Of a stretch of 64,000 nucleotides of DNA, positions 43,095-52,352 are shown one piece after another. Each line of letters opens with the position of its first letter. The stretch's first letter is position 1. Under the pieces are notes generated by a model. That model worked only from the letters and a program-made list of their open reading frames with translations. It did no database searches and was not told the origin of the DNA. Made by a program: the position numbers and the translations under genes. This DNA comes from JAJEAO01 sp963667635 (GTDB lineage: Bacteria; Acidobacteriota; Vicinamibacteria; Marinacidobacterales; Marinacidobacteraceae): NCBI GenBank assembly GCA_965232015.1, contig OZ246946.1, positions 3,596,001 through 3,660,000 of the forward strand. The letters are read 5' to 3'.

Positions 43095-46000
43095 TCAGAA
43101 GGGCCAGCCCATCCAGAAGTCGAACTTCCAGCCGTCGATCGTGGTGGCGAAGTCAGTCCGCTTCGACCAGGCGAAGTTCAGCGGCAGCCCGAGAAAATAC
43201 ACCCGGGCGTTGAACCCGTAGGACGCCACGAAGTCGTCGAGTCCGAAGCCTTCAGACACGCACACCGCGTTCTGCCGCGGCCCGCAGAGCGCGCCGAGGC
43301 GGGATTCCCGGCGTTCCGAGGAGTAGAGGCTGAGCGGCTCCCCTTCGTAGGCGGCGCCTCCGGCGTCGGCGAAGAAGCTCCCGCGGATGGGGCCGATGAG
43401 ACCGAGGGGCGTGATCGCCGCATCCACGATCGGGAAGCGAAGCTCCACGGTGGCGTGGCCGCCCCGGTTCCCGGAGAGCGAGTAGAGCTGGTAGCCGCGC
43501 AGCTCGCCGTTGCCCCCGAACCAGAAGAAACCGGGGGCGTCCCCGGTGCTGTGGAACCACTTCAGGCGGGCGGCGAGCACGCTGGCCGTCGTCAACTGGA
43601 AGTACTTGCGGGCGTCGAGGTTGAACGTGGTTCGCGACAGGAACGGGCCGCCTGGCGACCACTCGATCCCGGCGTACACCGTGCTCCCCGCCTGCGGAAA
43701 GACCGCCGGACCGAGCTGGCGGAACCGGATCGTGTCCTGGACGAAAGAGAAGGTCATCGGGAGCAGGTGGCCGGTCGGGAAGATCCGCTCGTAGAAGTTC
43801 GCGTAGGGATCCACGAACTCCTGTGGGAAGAGCGGGTCGCCGCCGGGCTGGAGATAGACGTTCTCGAAGCCGGCGCTCTGGTAGTCGTAGCCCGCCCCCA
43901 TCTCGAGACGGCGGAACCGGCTCAGCGGATACAGAGCCCGCGCCGAAGCGCCCGAGGACCGGATCGTGCCGATGCTGTCGGACCGCGACCAGAAATTCGA
44001 GATGTAGTAGGGCAGCAACGGATAGAAGAACGAGGTCTGGTCGTGGGCCTCCACCGCGTACTGGAGTCGGCCGGAGAGGTTGGCGTACTGGGCGTTGTAG
44101 ATCCGGTAGGAGCGGACCGAGTAGGCGGTGAACGAGAGCCGGTCGTCGCCGAGCACGTCGGAGAGCGAGATGGCGGTCCCGCCGATGAAGTCGAGGTCGC
44201 TGGTGAACCCGGCCTGGATGGGCGGCGGACCGTCGAGGAAGAGCTTTTCGAACCGCCCCTTCTCACGCTTGTTTTCGCTGATGACCTGGTGGTCCACGGT
44301 CGGCACGAAGTCGATGACCGGACCCTCGGTCCGCAGGATCTCGTCGGCGAAGATCTCCCGCACCGGCTCTTCCATGTCGAGGGTGTGGAGCCCCCAGTTG
44401 CCCTTGTAGTAACTGGTGAACAGTAGTCGGCTCTGGCCGGTGTCCGGGTCTTCGATCACGCTGGGCGCGAAGTTGCCCCCGAGCACATCGGTGTACTGGA
44501 GGATGTCCCCGGTCTCGGTGTCGAGCGTCCGGATGTTGAAGATCCCGTCGTCCTCGTTCGAGGAATAGACCAGATCGCGTCCGTTCGGAGCGAAGATCGG
44601 GGCCACGTCGTTGAACGTCCCGAAGGTCATCTGCTCCTTCTCGCCCGTCTCGAGGCGGAGGCGGTAGAGCTTGTCGTAGCCGCTGATCCGGCGGCTGTAG
44701 TAGAGCCAGTCGCCGTCCGGGCTCACGGTGGGGAACTTGTCGTGGAACTCGTCGCGGGTGAGGTTCTGGATCTCCTCGGATTCGATGTTCACCCGGTAGA
44801 TGTCGCTGACGGTGTTGTTCAGCGCCGAGAAATAGACCCACTCACCCCCCGGCCCCACATGGGGGAACTTGGCGCGGTCGAGCGGGATCTCGATCCGGCG
44901 GACGACGCGGGACTCCACCACGTCGGCGAACAGGAGCGCCCGCCGCTTCTGGAACCGGCCGAAGAACGCCACCTGCGAGCCATCGGGCGTCCAGCTCAGA
45001 TTCCGGCCGATGAGCTGGTCCTCGCCGGTCAGCCCGACGACGTTGATGAATTCGCCGGCGTAGCCGGGCGTGAGGTTGCGGATCACTTCGCCGTCGCGCG
45101 CCGAGAGGAGTACGACGTCGTACTCGGCCTCCCGCCGGTTCCCGGCGAGCACCGCGATGACCTCTCCGGACGGGGAGTGGGCGGCCGAGATGGCGCCGAC
45201 GTAGCGTCCCTCGCGCGGCGAGAGGTCCACGCTGTAGTCCTCGGGGATCTCCTTGTCGCGCCACGGCTTGAAGCGCTCCTTCATCCACCGCTTGTACTCG
45301 CGGTAGAAGTCCTCGGCGGTCATCCGGAACGCCTGCTCGTAAACCTCCTCGCTGACGCCTCCGGTGACCGCGCGACGGAGCGAGAACACGAACTGGCGCA
45401 CGCCCTCCTCGCCGAAGCGCTCCTCGATGAAGTTGAAGATGGACGCGCCGAACGAATAGGGGGCGCGGGCGAAGGCCTGGTTCAGCTCCTGGAAGGTGGG
45501 GATCTGGTCGGCGATCGTGGCGTCCCGGATCACCATGAGATCGAGGGGATCCCACTCGTCCTCCATGTAGGTCGCCAGCCCCTCGTCAATCCACAGCGGC
45601 ACCGTCTGACGGAACAGGGACCGCGGCACGATGTCGAACTCGAAGATGTGGGTCAGCTCGTGGAGGAACAGCTCCTGAAGCTCGTCCGGCGGGTTGTCGA
45701 TGGGGATCACCATCCGGTCCCGGGTGGACTCGGCGAAGGCGCCGACTCCCTCGGGGATCTCCGACGGGGACAGGTTCGTCTGGGCGAACTCGGAGAACGT
45801 CTTGTAGAGGATGAGCGGGATGGCGAAGGGGATCTCGTGCTTCAGCCGGTCGGAGAGCGTCTCGTAGGCGCTCTCCGCGTAGCTGACGAGGCGCCCCAGC
45901 TCCTCCTCCATCTCCGGGTAGTAGTAGATGTCGAAGTGGGGTGAGCGATAGACCTGCCAGTCGTGCTTGTCGTACTTCACCTTGTTCTTTCCGTAGAACG

Positions 46001-46115
46001 GGATGAAGTACTGCGCGGAGGCGGCCACCGGGGCGGCCAGCATGGCGGCGAGCAGCAGGCCGGAAACCCCTGCGGAACGGATGCCCCCGGAAAATCGCGG
46101 AGTCGGTCGGGTCAC
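43095..46115 (-). CDS. Secreted gluzincin-like protease fused to TolB propeller and surface-antigen barrel
   Basis: A 1006-residue exported protein. A signal peptide (about 1-35, ending AASAQ) leads into a peptidase MA-like domain with the zinc motif HELTHIFEFD near residue 152 and a downstream WIDEGLATYME glutamate. Residues about 300-620 hold PD40/TolB propeller repeats (SWTPDGSQVAFF, TVSPDGDWLYYS, IFAPNGRDLVYS). The last ~350 residues look like an Omp85/bacterial-surface-antigen barrel ending in aromatic FDFWMGWPF. So one chain carries a periplasmic protease, a binding propeller and an outer-membrane anchor. A related fusion is common in Acidobacteriota; the substrate is unknown. Confidence 0.83.
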   Translation of the reverse strand: MTRPTPRFSGGIRSAGVSGLLLAAMLAAPVAASAQYFIPFYGKNKVKYDKHDWQVYRSPHFDIYYYPEMEEELGRLVSYAESAYETLSDRLKHEIPFAIPLILYKTFSEFAQTNLSPSEIPEGVGAFAESTRDRMVIPIDNPPDELQELFLHELTHIFEFDIVPRSLFRQTVPLWIDEGLATYMEDEWDPLDLMVIRDATIADQIPTFQELNQAFARAPYSFGASIFNFIEERFGEEGVRQFVFSLRRAVTGGVSEEVYEQAFRMTAEDFYREYKRWMKERFKPWRDKEIPEDYSVDLSPREGRYVGAISAAHSPSGEVIAVLAGNRREAEYDVVLLSARDGEVIRNLTPGYAGEFINVVGLTGEDQLIGRNLSWTPDGSQVAFFGRFQKRRALLFADVVESRVVRRIEIPLDRAKFPHVGPGGEWVYFSALNNTVSDIYRVNIESEEIQNLTRDEFHDKFPTVSPDGDWLYYSRRISGYDKLYRLRLETGEKEQMTFGTFNDVAPIFAPNGRDLVYSSNEDDGIFNIRTLDTETGDILQYTDVLGGNFAPSVIEDPDTGQSRLLFTSYYKGNWGLHTLDMEEPVREIFADEILRTEGPVIDFVPTVDHQVISENKREKGRFEKLFLDGPPPIQAGFTSDLDFIGGTAISLSDVLGDDRLSFTAYSVRSYRIYNAQYANLSGRLQYAVEAHDQTSFFYPLLPYYISNFWSRSDSIGTIRSSGASARALYPLSRFRRLEMGAGYDYQSAGFENVYLQPGGDPLFPQEFVDPYANFYERIFPTGHLLPMTFSFVQDTIRFRQLGPAVFPQAGSTVYAGIEWSPGGPFLSRTTFNLDARKYFQLTTASVLAARLKWFHSTGDAPGFFWFGGNGELRGYQLYSLSGNRGGHATVELRFPIVDAAITPLGLIGPIRGSFFADAGGAAYEGEPLSLYSSERRESRLGALCGPRQNAVCVSEGFGLDDFVASYGFNARVYFLGLPLNFAWSKRTDFATTIDGWKFDFWMGWPF

Positions 46116-46251
46116 AGGTCTCCTCCTTCCCGAAGGAGCGAAGGGGCGGAGTCGCCCGGGTGATGCGGGTCGAGGGACCCGGTGGCTGGCGCGGGCCGCC
46201 GGGCGGCGACCGAAGCGGGCCGGAGGCGAGCCGTCCGGCGGAGCATCGGGG

Positions 46252-47082
46252 TCAGCGCAGCAGAACCCTCGTCCCCCGGAAAGTCTGGGGGCTCACGATG
46301 CTCAGGAAGTTGGGCAGGATGCGGTCCATGAGCTCAAAGTAGGACGAAAGCGGGGAGCTCTCCTCGTCCCGCCCGAAGATGACCTCCTCCGTGAACCGCT
46401 CCCGGTGGATCGCGCGGCCGTCCCGGCCGTCGATGAAATAGAACTCGGCGGTCAGGGTGTAGGCGTTGCGCTCCTGGAACTGCGTGCTCCGGACGAGTCG
46501 CCGGCCTCCGAACTGGCTCCGGACGTAGCGGTCCCGGCGGGAGAAACCGGACCGCTCCTCGGCGGCGAACCGGAGTCGGCCGCTCACGATGAGCGGCTCC
46601 TCGAACTCCTCCCCGAGTTGCCGCCAGTACTCCTCGTCCTCGAGCAGTTTGTCCTGTTCCAGATCAATCCACTCCTGCCGGGAGATCTCGCCGTCGCCGA
46701 CCGCCACCGCCTCGGCGGCCATCGTGTCGAACTGCGCCGCCAACCCGCTGGACTCGAGCGCGGCGTCGGAGAAGTCTCCCAGCGGCTCCACCTCGGCCTC
46801 GATCACCGCCAGCCGCGAATTCAGCCGCAACTGGTTGCGGAGAAGCCGCGACGTCTCGGCGTCGAGGTCGAGATCCTCGTTGCACTGGGTGACGAAACTC
46901 CCCACCAGCACCCGGTTGTAATCACCGAGATCCAGCTTCGGGTCGATCGGGATCTCGATGGGAACCTCGATGTAGGGGCTGGATGCGCAGGCGGCGGCGA
47001 GCACGAGCCCGCCAGCCGCGAGGACCGGACCGGCCAGAACCCTCCCGAAGGACCATCGGGGGCAGTCTCCCGGAACCCGCAC
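46252..47082 (-). CDS. Predicted lipoprotein, function unknown
   Basis: A 276-residue protein with signal and lipobox LAAAC (Cys about 32). The mature part has alternating strands and helices, with paired basic/aromatic stretches (EERSGFSRRDRYV) and a C-terminal SPQTFRGTRVLLR strand. It starts with GTG at 47082. It lies between the TPR gene (6 bp upstream) and the protease-barrel gene (136 bp downstream), so the three may form an envelope-related transcription unit. No family recognised. Confidence 0.65.
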   Translation of the reverse strand: MRVPGDCPRWSFGRVLAGPVLAAGGLVLAAACASSPYIEVPIEIPIDPKLDLGDYNRVLVGSFVTQCNEDLDLDAETSRLLRNQLRLNSRLAVIEAEVEPLGDFSDAALESSGLAAQFDTMAAEAVAVGDGEISRQEWIDLEQDKLLEDEEYWRQLGEEFEEPLIVSGRLRFAAEERSGFSRRDRYVRSQFGGRRLVRSTQFQERNAYTLTAEFYFIDGRDGRAIHRERFTEEVIFGRDEESSPLSSYFELMDRILPNFLSIVSPQTFRGTRVLLR

Positions 47083-47088
47083 GAAGGC

Positions 47089-47556
47089 TCAGCGGCTCCG
47101 CCGGTTGCGCGATCGCTCCGCGTCCCGGTCCTTCCGCTGTTTCCGCTCGTAGGCCTCCCGGAACAGCTCGTAGTTCTGCCGGATCTGCTCGTTCGAGGGT
47201 TCCAGCGATAGCGCGGTCTCGTACACGTCGAGCGCCTCTTCGAACTCGCCCGCCCGCTCAAGGCCGACGGCGAGGTTGTTGTGCGCCCGCGCGTTCAGCG
47301 GGTCGAGTTCGACGGCCTTCCGCCAGCGGTAGGCGGCCTCTTTCCACAGCCCCCGGCGGGCGACATCCACGCCGAATCGGTTCTCCTTCCCGGCCCGCTC
47401 GTCGTCCGCGGCGGCGGCCAGAGGCGCGACGCCGAGCACGAGCGCGGCAGCGAGCCCGGAACGGAGTGCGACAGGGAGCAGGCGGCGGAGCAAGGTCTTC
47501 AGTGGGCGCCGGATCGGAGCCTCCGTTGGGGAATCAGAATGCAATGAACGGGCCAT
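47089..47556 (-). CDS. Small exported TPR protein
   Basis: A 155-residue protein. An N-terminal hydrophobic segment (VALRSGLAAALVLGVAPLAA) is a signal or anchor. Two TPR units follow (AAYRWRKAVELDPLNARAHN and EFEEALDVYETALSLEPSN), then a highly charged Arg/Glu/Lys tail. ATG at 47556 follows GGAAG. It precedes the lipoprotein gene by 6 bp. Probably a protein-interaction adaptor in the periplasm. Confidence 0.72.
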   Translation of the reverse strand: MARSLHSDSPTEAPIRRPLKTLLRRLLPVALRSGLAAALVLGVAPLAAAADDERAGKENRFGVDVARRGLWKEAAYRWRKAVELDPLNARAHNNLAVGLERAGEFEEALDVYETALSLEPSNEQIRQNYELFREAYERKQRKDRDAERSRNRRSR

Positions 47557-47674
47557 GGCGTCCTTCCCCGCCAGCGGGAGGAGCGGCGGGATGTTGGCGC
47601 GGCGCCCGCGGGGGCCCCGCAGCGGACCGGCCGCCGATAGTAGCGCGGCCCGGCCGGGAGGAGGAAACGCGGCC

Positions 47675-47699
47675 GGAGCGCCGGACTCCAGTCCGGCAC
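47675..47699 (+). repeat. REP-like palindrome (GGAC/GTCC stem)
   Basis: GGAGC flank and stem GCCGGACT/AGTCCGGC, identical in stem to 11952-11969. It lies in the 324-bp gap between the TPR gene and dprA. Confidence 0.8.
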
Positions 47700-47731
47700 C
47701 GAATGACCGACCCGACCGGCGCCGGCGCGTC

Positions 47732-47774
47732 GGAGCGCCGGACTCCGCCGGTTCTCCCGGTAGGGGCCCGGCAC
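47732..47774 (+). repeat. Composite REP-like repeat
   Basis: GGAGCGCCGGACTCC arm, GCCGGTTCTCCCGGTAGGGG core, then CCGGCAC. It looks like a REP whose right arm has been replaced or interrupted by the core motif of the 248-bp element. Only 33 bp separate it from the simple REP at 47675. The remainder of the gap shows nothing else apart from the dprA ribosome site. Confidence 0.75.
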
Positions 47775-47880
47775 CGAGAGACCGACCCGAGCGGCGCCGC
47801 ATCCGCCGGTGGGACGAACCCGACCGGATCCCGTCATGTCTCTCCGAAGGGATCGTCCCTGTCGGTCCCGGGAGGACTCC

Positions 47881-49002
47881 ATGTCGGACCGAACCGCCCC
47901 GAGCCCACGGCGCGCCCCCGAGCTCGAACGCCAGGCCGTCGCGATCGCGCTCGGATCGAGACCGCCGCCGCCCGCCCGGGCCGCGCTGTTCCTCGAGCAC
48001 GGGCTCGGCGACGGCGTGGAGAGGTTCCGCCGACGCTTCGGCGCGCCGTCGTCCCGGATGCTGGACGCCGCCGCCCGCTGGCTGGATGCCGCTGCGGCGG
48101 CCGGACACCGCATCCTCCTTCTCGGCGAGTCGGCGTACCCGGCGCTCCTCGCGGAGAGCGCCGCTCCGCCGGTGGCCATCGAGGTCGCCGGTCCGGCGGA
48201 TCTCGACCGCCCGGCGGTTGCGGTGGTCGGTTCGCGCCGGGCCACTCCCTACGGGATCGAGGTCGCTCGAACTCTGGCCCACGCGCTGGCGTCGTCCGGG
48301 CTCACCGTCGTGAGCGGGCTGGCCCGGGGCGTGGACGGGGCGGCCCACCGCGTCAGCCTCGAAGCCGGCGGCGTGACCGTCGCCGTCCTCGGATGCGGGC
48401 TGGACCGGATCTATCCGCCGGAGCACCGGAGCCTCGCCGCCGCCTGTGGGTCCGCCGGGGCGCTCGTGACCGAGTTTCCGCCCGGAACCGCGCCGCTCCC
48501 GCACCACTTTCCCCGCCGTAACCGGATCATCGCCGGGCTCACGCTGGGGACGGTCGTGGTCGAGGCGGCCGAGCGCAGCGGCTCGCTCTCCACGGCCCGG
48601 CACGCGAACGACAACGGCCGCGACGTCTGCGCGGTCCCCGGACCGATCGACTCCGCCACCAGCGCGGGCTGCCACACGCTGATCCGCACCGGGGCGGCGC
48701 TCGTGACCTCCGCCGCCGACATCCTGGACGAGCTGGGGCTCGAGGCGCGCCGCGCCGCCGCTCCGGGGCCCGGACCGGCCCGCGCCGCCGTGGCGGACCG
48801 GCGCGAGGTTCCCGACCCGAAGGGAGACGCCGGCGTCGTTCTGCGGACGATCCGGGGGTGTCCGTCCGGACTCGATCTGGATTCCGCGGTCGCTCTCTGC
48901 GGGCTGCCGATCCCGGCCGCGCTCGCCGCACTCTCCGAACTCGAGCGGTCGGGGCGGATTCGGCGCTACCCGGGGGACTTCCTTCGGGTGGCGGGGCTCT
49001 GA
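47881..49002 (+). CDS. dprA: DNA-processing protein DprA
   Basis: A 373-residue DprA. The Rossmann-like core carries AVVGSRRATPYG, VSGLARGVDGAAH and PRRNRIIAGLTLGTVVVEA, the standard signatures, and the C-terminal winged helix (about 310-373) is present. DprA loads RecA on incoming single-stranded DNA in natural transformation. ATG at 47881 follows GGGAGGA. It overlaps the convergent lipoprotein gene by 37 bp. No other competence genes are in the window. Confidence 0.92.
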   Translation: MSDRTAPSPRRAPELERQAVAIALGSRPPPPARAALFLEHGLGDGVERFRRRFGAPSSRMLDAAARWLDAAAAAGHRILLLGESAYPALLAESAAPPVAIEVAGPADLDRPAVAVVGSRRATPYGIEVARTLAHALASSGLTVVSGLARGVDGAAHRVSLEAGGVTVAVLGCGLDRIYPPEHRSLAAACGSAGALVTEFPPGTAPLPHHFPRRNRIIAGLTLGTVVVEAAERSGSLSTARHANDNGRDVCAVPGPIDSATSAGCHTLIRTGAALVTSAADILDELGLEARRAAAPGPGPARAAVADRREVPDPKGDAGVVLRTIRGCPSGLDLDSAVALCGLPIPAALAALSELERSGRIRRYPGDFLRVAGL

Positions 49003-49667
49003 TCCCGCCTTCGCGTTCCGGGTGCGGCGTCCGCGCGGGCCGGTTGACGGGCCTCGGCCGCCAGCCTCCGCCGGCCCTCGAGGACGAGGAGCAGGAGCCC
49101 GATGACGACCGTTCCGGCAGCGATCGCCCCGGCGCGCAACACGGTGCCGACGGTGGCGGAGAGCACGCTCGCGGCGTCCGTCGTGACGAGCAGGGCCCGT
49201 CCGTCCCCGTCGGTCGAGGTTCCGTCGAGGCGCCACCGGAGACGGTTTCCCCGCTGGATGGGGCCCTCGCTGTTGTGGGACGTGATGCGCGCTTCCGGTC
49301 GCACTTCGATGCGCATCGCCTGCCCGTCGGCCGGACCGGGAACCGTCATGCGCATTGAAAAACCCGTTCCTTCGGGCCGGTAGGCGCAGTCCCTCTCGAA
49401 GAGGGGCGCGCCGCAGAGCGCTTCGAGCGAGGCGAACGCCACCCGACCCTCCACGCGCCCGTCACCGAGCGTTCCGACCGGCTCCACCTCGAGTCCCGGA
49501 CCCGAAAGGAGGTCCTCGAGATCCCCGGCGCCCGGGAGCCGGTCCGGTGCGATCCGGACCACGGATTCTCCCGATCCGTCGAGCTGGACCCGGTGGCTCT
49601 CTTCCCACGCCGGTCCGCCGCATCCGACGGCGGCGAGCAGCAGGACGGGTGCGATAGGACGGAACAT
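48966..49667 (-). CDS. Lipoprotein with C-terminal transmembrane helix (LppM-like)
   Basis: A 233-residue protein with lipobox AAVGC (Cys16), a beta-rich middle including ITSHNSEGPIQRGNRLRW, and a hydrophobic segment (AGAIAAGTVVIGLLLLVLEG) near residue 190 followed by a basic tail. The order lipobox-beta domain-helix is as in LppM/DUF3153-type proteins. The 3' end overlaps convergent dprA by 37 bp. Function unknown. Confidence 0.65.
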   Translation of the reverse strand: MFRPIAPVLLLAAVGCGGPAWEESHRVQLDGSGESVVRIAPDRLPGAGDLEDLLSGPGLEVEPVGTLGDGRVEGRVAFASLEALCGAPLFERDCAYRPEGTGFSMRMTVPGPADGQAMRIEVRPEARITSHNSEGPIQRGNRLRWRLDGTSTDGDGRALLVTTDAASVLSATVGTVLRAGAIAAGTVVIGLLLLVLEGRRRLAAEARQPARADAAPGTRRRDQSPATRRKSPG

Positions 49668-49715
49668 GACAGGTTACGGCCGGTACGGCGGGTAGAATGC
49701 CGCGCTGTTCTCTGG

Positions 49716-52352
49716 ATGGACCGACCGACCCTGTTGCTGGTGGACGGCAACAACCTGCTCTTCCGGTCGTTCCACGCCATGCCCCGCCTGACCCGGTCGG
49801 ACGGCTTTCCCAACGGGGCGCTTCACGGTTTCGCCGCCGCGATGAGGAAGCTGCTGCGGGAGGAGGCTCCCGGTTTCGCCGCGGTCGCCTTCGATCCTCC
49901 CGGCCCCACCTTCCGGCACCGCCAGTTTCCCGACTACAAGGCGAACCGACCCCCGACGCCGCCGGATCTGAAGCTCCAGCTTCCGTTCATGCGGGACATC
50001 TCCCGCGCGCTCGGGGTCGGCGTCGTCGAAGTGGAGGGGTTCGAGGCGGACGATGTGATTGCGACTCTCGCTTCGGCGTCGGCAACCGAGGGGTACTCCG
50101 TCCTCGTGTTCTCCGGAGACAAGGATCTGCTCCAGCTCGTGGACGACCGGGTCCGCGTGATCCGGCCGAGCGCCCCCGAGGCAAGGGTCGGGCAGGCGGA
50201 GGTGGAAGCGAAGCTGGGGGTTCCGCCCCGGTTCGTCCCCGACTACCTGGGCCTCGTGGGCGACTCGGTGGACAACATCCCCGGCGTCCCCGGGATCGGA
50301 CCCAAGACGGCGGCGCCGCTGATCGAGGCCTGGGGCGGTCTCGACGCGATCCTCGCGAACCGCGACCGGATCCCGCAGAAACGCGCCCGGACGCTGCTCA
50401 CGAAGCACGGGGAGCGCGCCGTTCTCTCGCGGGACCTCGCCCGGCTCCGGATGGATGTCCCGGTGCCGGAGGCGGACGGGGCGATGGAGGCGCTGCGCTA
50501 CCAGGGGGCTCGCGACGAGGAGGCCCGGAGGCTCTTCGAGGAGCTCGAACTCCGCACCCACGCCCGCGACTTCGCCGCGGCGGCGCCCGCCCGGATCCCC
50601 GAGGTCACCGAGACCACCCCAGCCGGACTCGACGCCGGACTCGACGCCGTCCTCGACGCGGCGCGTGAGAGCGGAGCGCTCGCGGTCCACGCCGGGTTCG
50701 GCCCGCCCCCCGGTCGGGACCCGGCGCCGCTCACCAGCCTCGGCCTCGCTGCGACCGATGCGGACGCCGTCCTCATCCCTCTCGGCGCCGGCGGGGAAGC
50801 CGCAGCGGTCGTTGGCGCGCTGGGCCCGGTCCTCGAGAGCGGCGTCGGACTGGTGGGGCACGGACTCGCCGGATTCGTTCGCTGGTGGATCGAGCAGGGT
50901 CAGGAGGCGCCCCGGGTTCTCCACGACTCCCAGGTGGCGGCGTGGCTGCTGAACACGACCCGACGGGCGCAGGCGTTCGACGATGTTCTCCGCGACTACA
51001 CCGGGCTCGCTCTCCCGGAGGCGAAGGCGCCCGGCGCGACGCTCTTCGGCGCCGCCGCTGCCGACCCCCGGCTCGGGATCCGGGCGGCGTGGCAGCACAC
51101 CCTGCGCACCCGGCTCGATGCGCTGCTTCGGAAAGAGGGGCTCGAGTCGGTGTTTCGGGAGATCGAGATGCCGCTCCTCCCGGTCCTCGCCCGGATCGAG
51201 ACCCGCGGGATCTGCCTCGACGCGTCCGCGCTGCGAGCTCTGGGAGAGGATCTCGAGACCCGCGTCGCCGAACTCTCGGAGCGGATCTTCGAACTCGCCG
51301 GGGTGCGTTTCGACCTCGGCAGCCCCAAGCAGCTCGCCGAAGTCCTGTTCGACAAGCTCAACCTCCCGCAGACGACGAAGACCAGGAAGCTGCGCCGCGC
51401 CTCGACCCGGGCTTCCGTCCTCGAGGGCCTGTCGGGCTTCCACGAGGTTCCCGGTCGGGTTCTCGAGTACCGCGAACTGTCCAAGGTGAAGAGCACCTGG
51501 GTGGACCCGCTTCCCGGCCTCGTCTCGGAGTCCACCGGGCGGCTCCATACCCGCCTTCATCAGGCGGTCGCGGCGACCGGACGGCTCTCGAGCACCGATC
51601 CCAACCTCCAGAACATCCCGGTCCGCACCGCGCTCGGTCGCCGCGTCCGACGCGCGTTCGTGGCCGCCCCCGGGAAGCGGCTCATCTCCGCCGACTACTC
51701 CCAGATCGAGCTGCGCGTGCTCGCCCACCTGAGCGGCGACCCGGCGCTCGGCGAGGCGTTTCGCGCCGAAGAGGACATCCACGCCCGCACCGCGCGGGAG
51801 CTGTTCGGCGGCTCCGGCCCGTCGCCCCGGGAAGCGCGCCGGCGGGCCAAGATCGTGAACTTCTCGGTGATCTACGGCAAGACGCCGTTCACTCTCGCAA
51901 AGGAAATCGGCACGACCACCGCCGAGGCCCGCGCCTTCATCGAGGCCTACTTCGACCGCTACACCGGAGTGCGGGATCTGATCGAGGCGATCCGGCAGGA
52001 GGCCCGCAAGACCGGCCGGGTCCGGACGCTTTTCGGTCGGGCGCGGCACCTCCCCGAGATCCGCACCACCCACCGGGCCCGCCGGGAGGCCGCCGAGCGG
52101 ATGGCGGTGAACGCTCCGATCCAGGGCGCGGCGGCCGACCTGATCAAGATCGCGATGGTGCGGGTGGAGCGGGCGCTCCAGCACAGCTCCGGTCGGCTGC
52201 TGCTCCAGGTTCACGACGAGCTCCTCGTCGAGGCCGACGCCGGAGAGGCGGAGGCGGTCGGGGAGCGGGTCCGCCGCGAGATGGAGGCCGCCGCCGAACT
52301 CTCGGTGCCGCTCGTGGCGGGAGTCACGATCGCGCGATTCTGGGATCACTGA
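49716..52352 (+). CDS. polA: DNA polymerase I, proofreading site apparently lost
   Basis: An 878-residue Pol I. The 5'-3' exonuclease/FEN domain (1-290) shows GYSVLVFSGDKDLLQLV and IPGVPGIGPKTA. The polymerase domain (about 520-878) shows motif A DYSQIELRVLAHL, the O helix RRRAKIVNFSVIYGK and motif C VHDELLVEAD. The middle 3'-5' exonuclease domain lacks the DTE motif (AVHAGF instead) and its other acidic partners, so it should not proofread, as in Taq polymerase. ATG at 49716. The 3' end overlaps the CoA-transferase gene by 7 bp in convergent orientation. Confidence 0.93.
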   Translation: MDRPTLLLVDGNNLLFRSFHAMPRLTRSDGFPNGALHGFAAAMRKLLREEAPGFAAVAFDPPGPTFRHRQFPDYKANRPPTPPDLKLQLPFMRDISRALGVGVVEVEGFEADDVIATLASASATEGYSVLVFSGDKDLLQLVDDRVRVIRPSAPEARVGQAEVEAKLGVPPRFVPDYLGLVGDSVDNIPGVPGIGPKTAAPLIEAWGGLDAILANRDRIPQKRARTLLTKHGERAVLSRDLARLRMDVPVPEADGAMEALRYQGARDEEARRLFEELELRTHARDFAAAAPARIPEVTETTPAGLDAGLDAVLDAARESGALAVHAGFGPPPGRDPAPLTSLGLAATDADAVLIPLGAGGEAAAVVGALGPVLESGVGLVGHGLAGFVRWWIEQGQEAPRVLHDSQVAAWLLNTTRRAQAFDDVLRDYTGLALPEAKAPGATLFGAAAADPRLGIRAAWQHTLRTRLDALLRKEGLESVFREIEMPLLPVLARIETRGICLDASALRALGEDLETRVAELSERIFELAGVRFDLGSPKQLAEVLFDKLNLPQTTKTRKLRRASTRASVLEGLSGFHEVPGRVLEYRELSKVKSTWVDPLPGLVSESTGRLHTRLHQAVAATGRLSSTDPNLQNIPVRTALGRRVRRAFVAAPGKRLISADYSQIELRVLAHLSGDPALGEAFRAEEDIHARTARELFGGSGPSPREARRRAKIVNFSVIYGKTPFTLAKEIGTTTAEARAFIEAYFDRYTGVRDLIEAIRQEARKTGRVRTLFGRARHLPEIRTTHRARREAAERMAVNAPIQGAAADLIKIAMVRVERALQHSSGRLLLQVHDELLVEADAGEAEAVGERVRREMEAAAELSVPLVAGVTIARFWDH

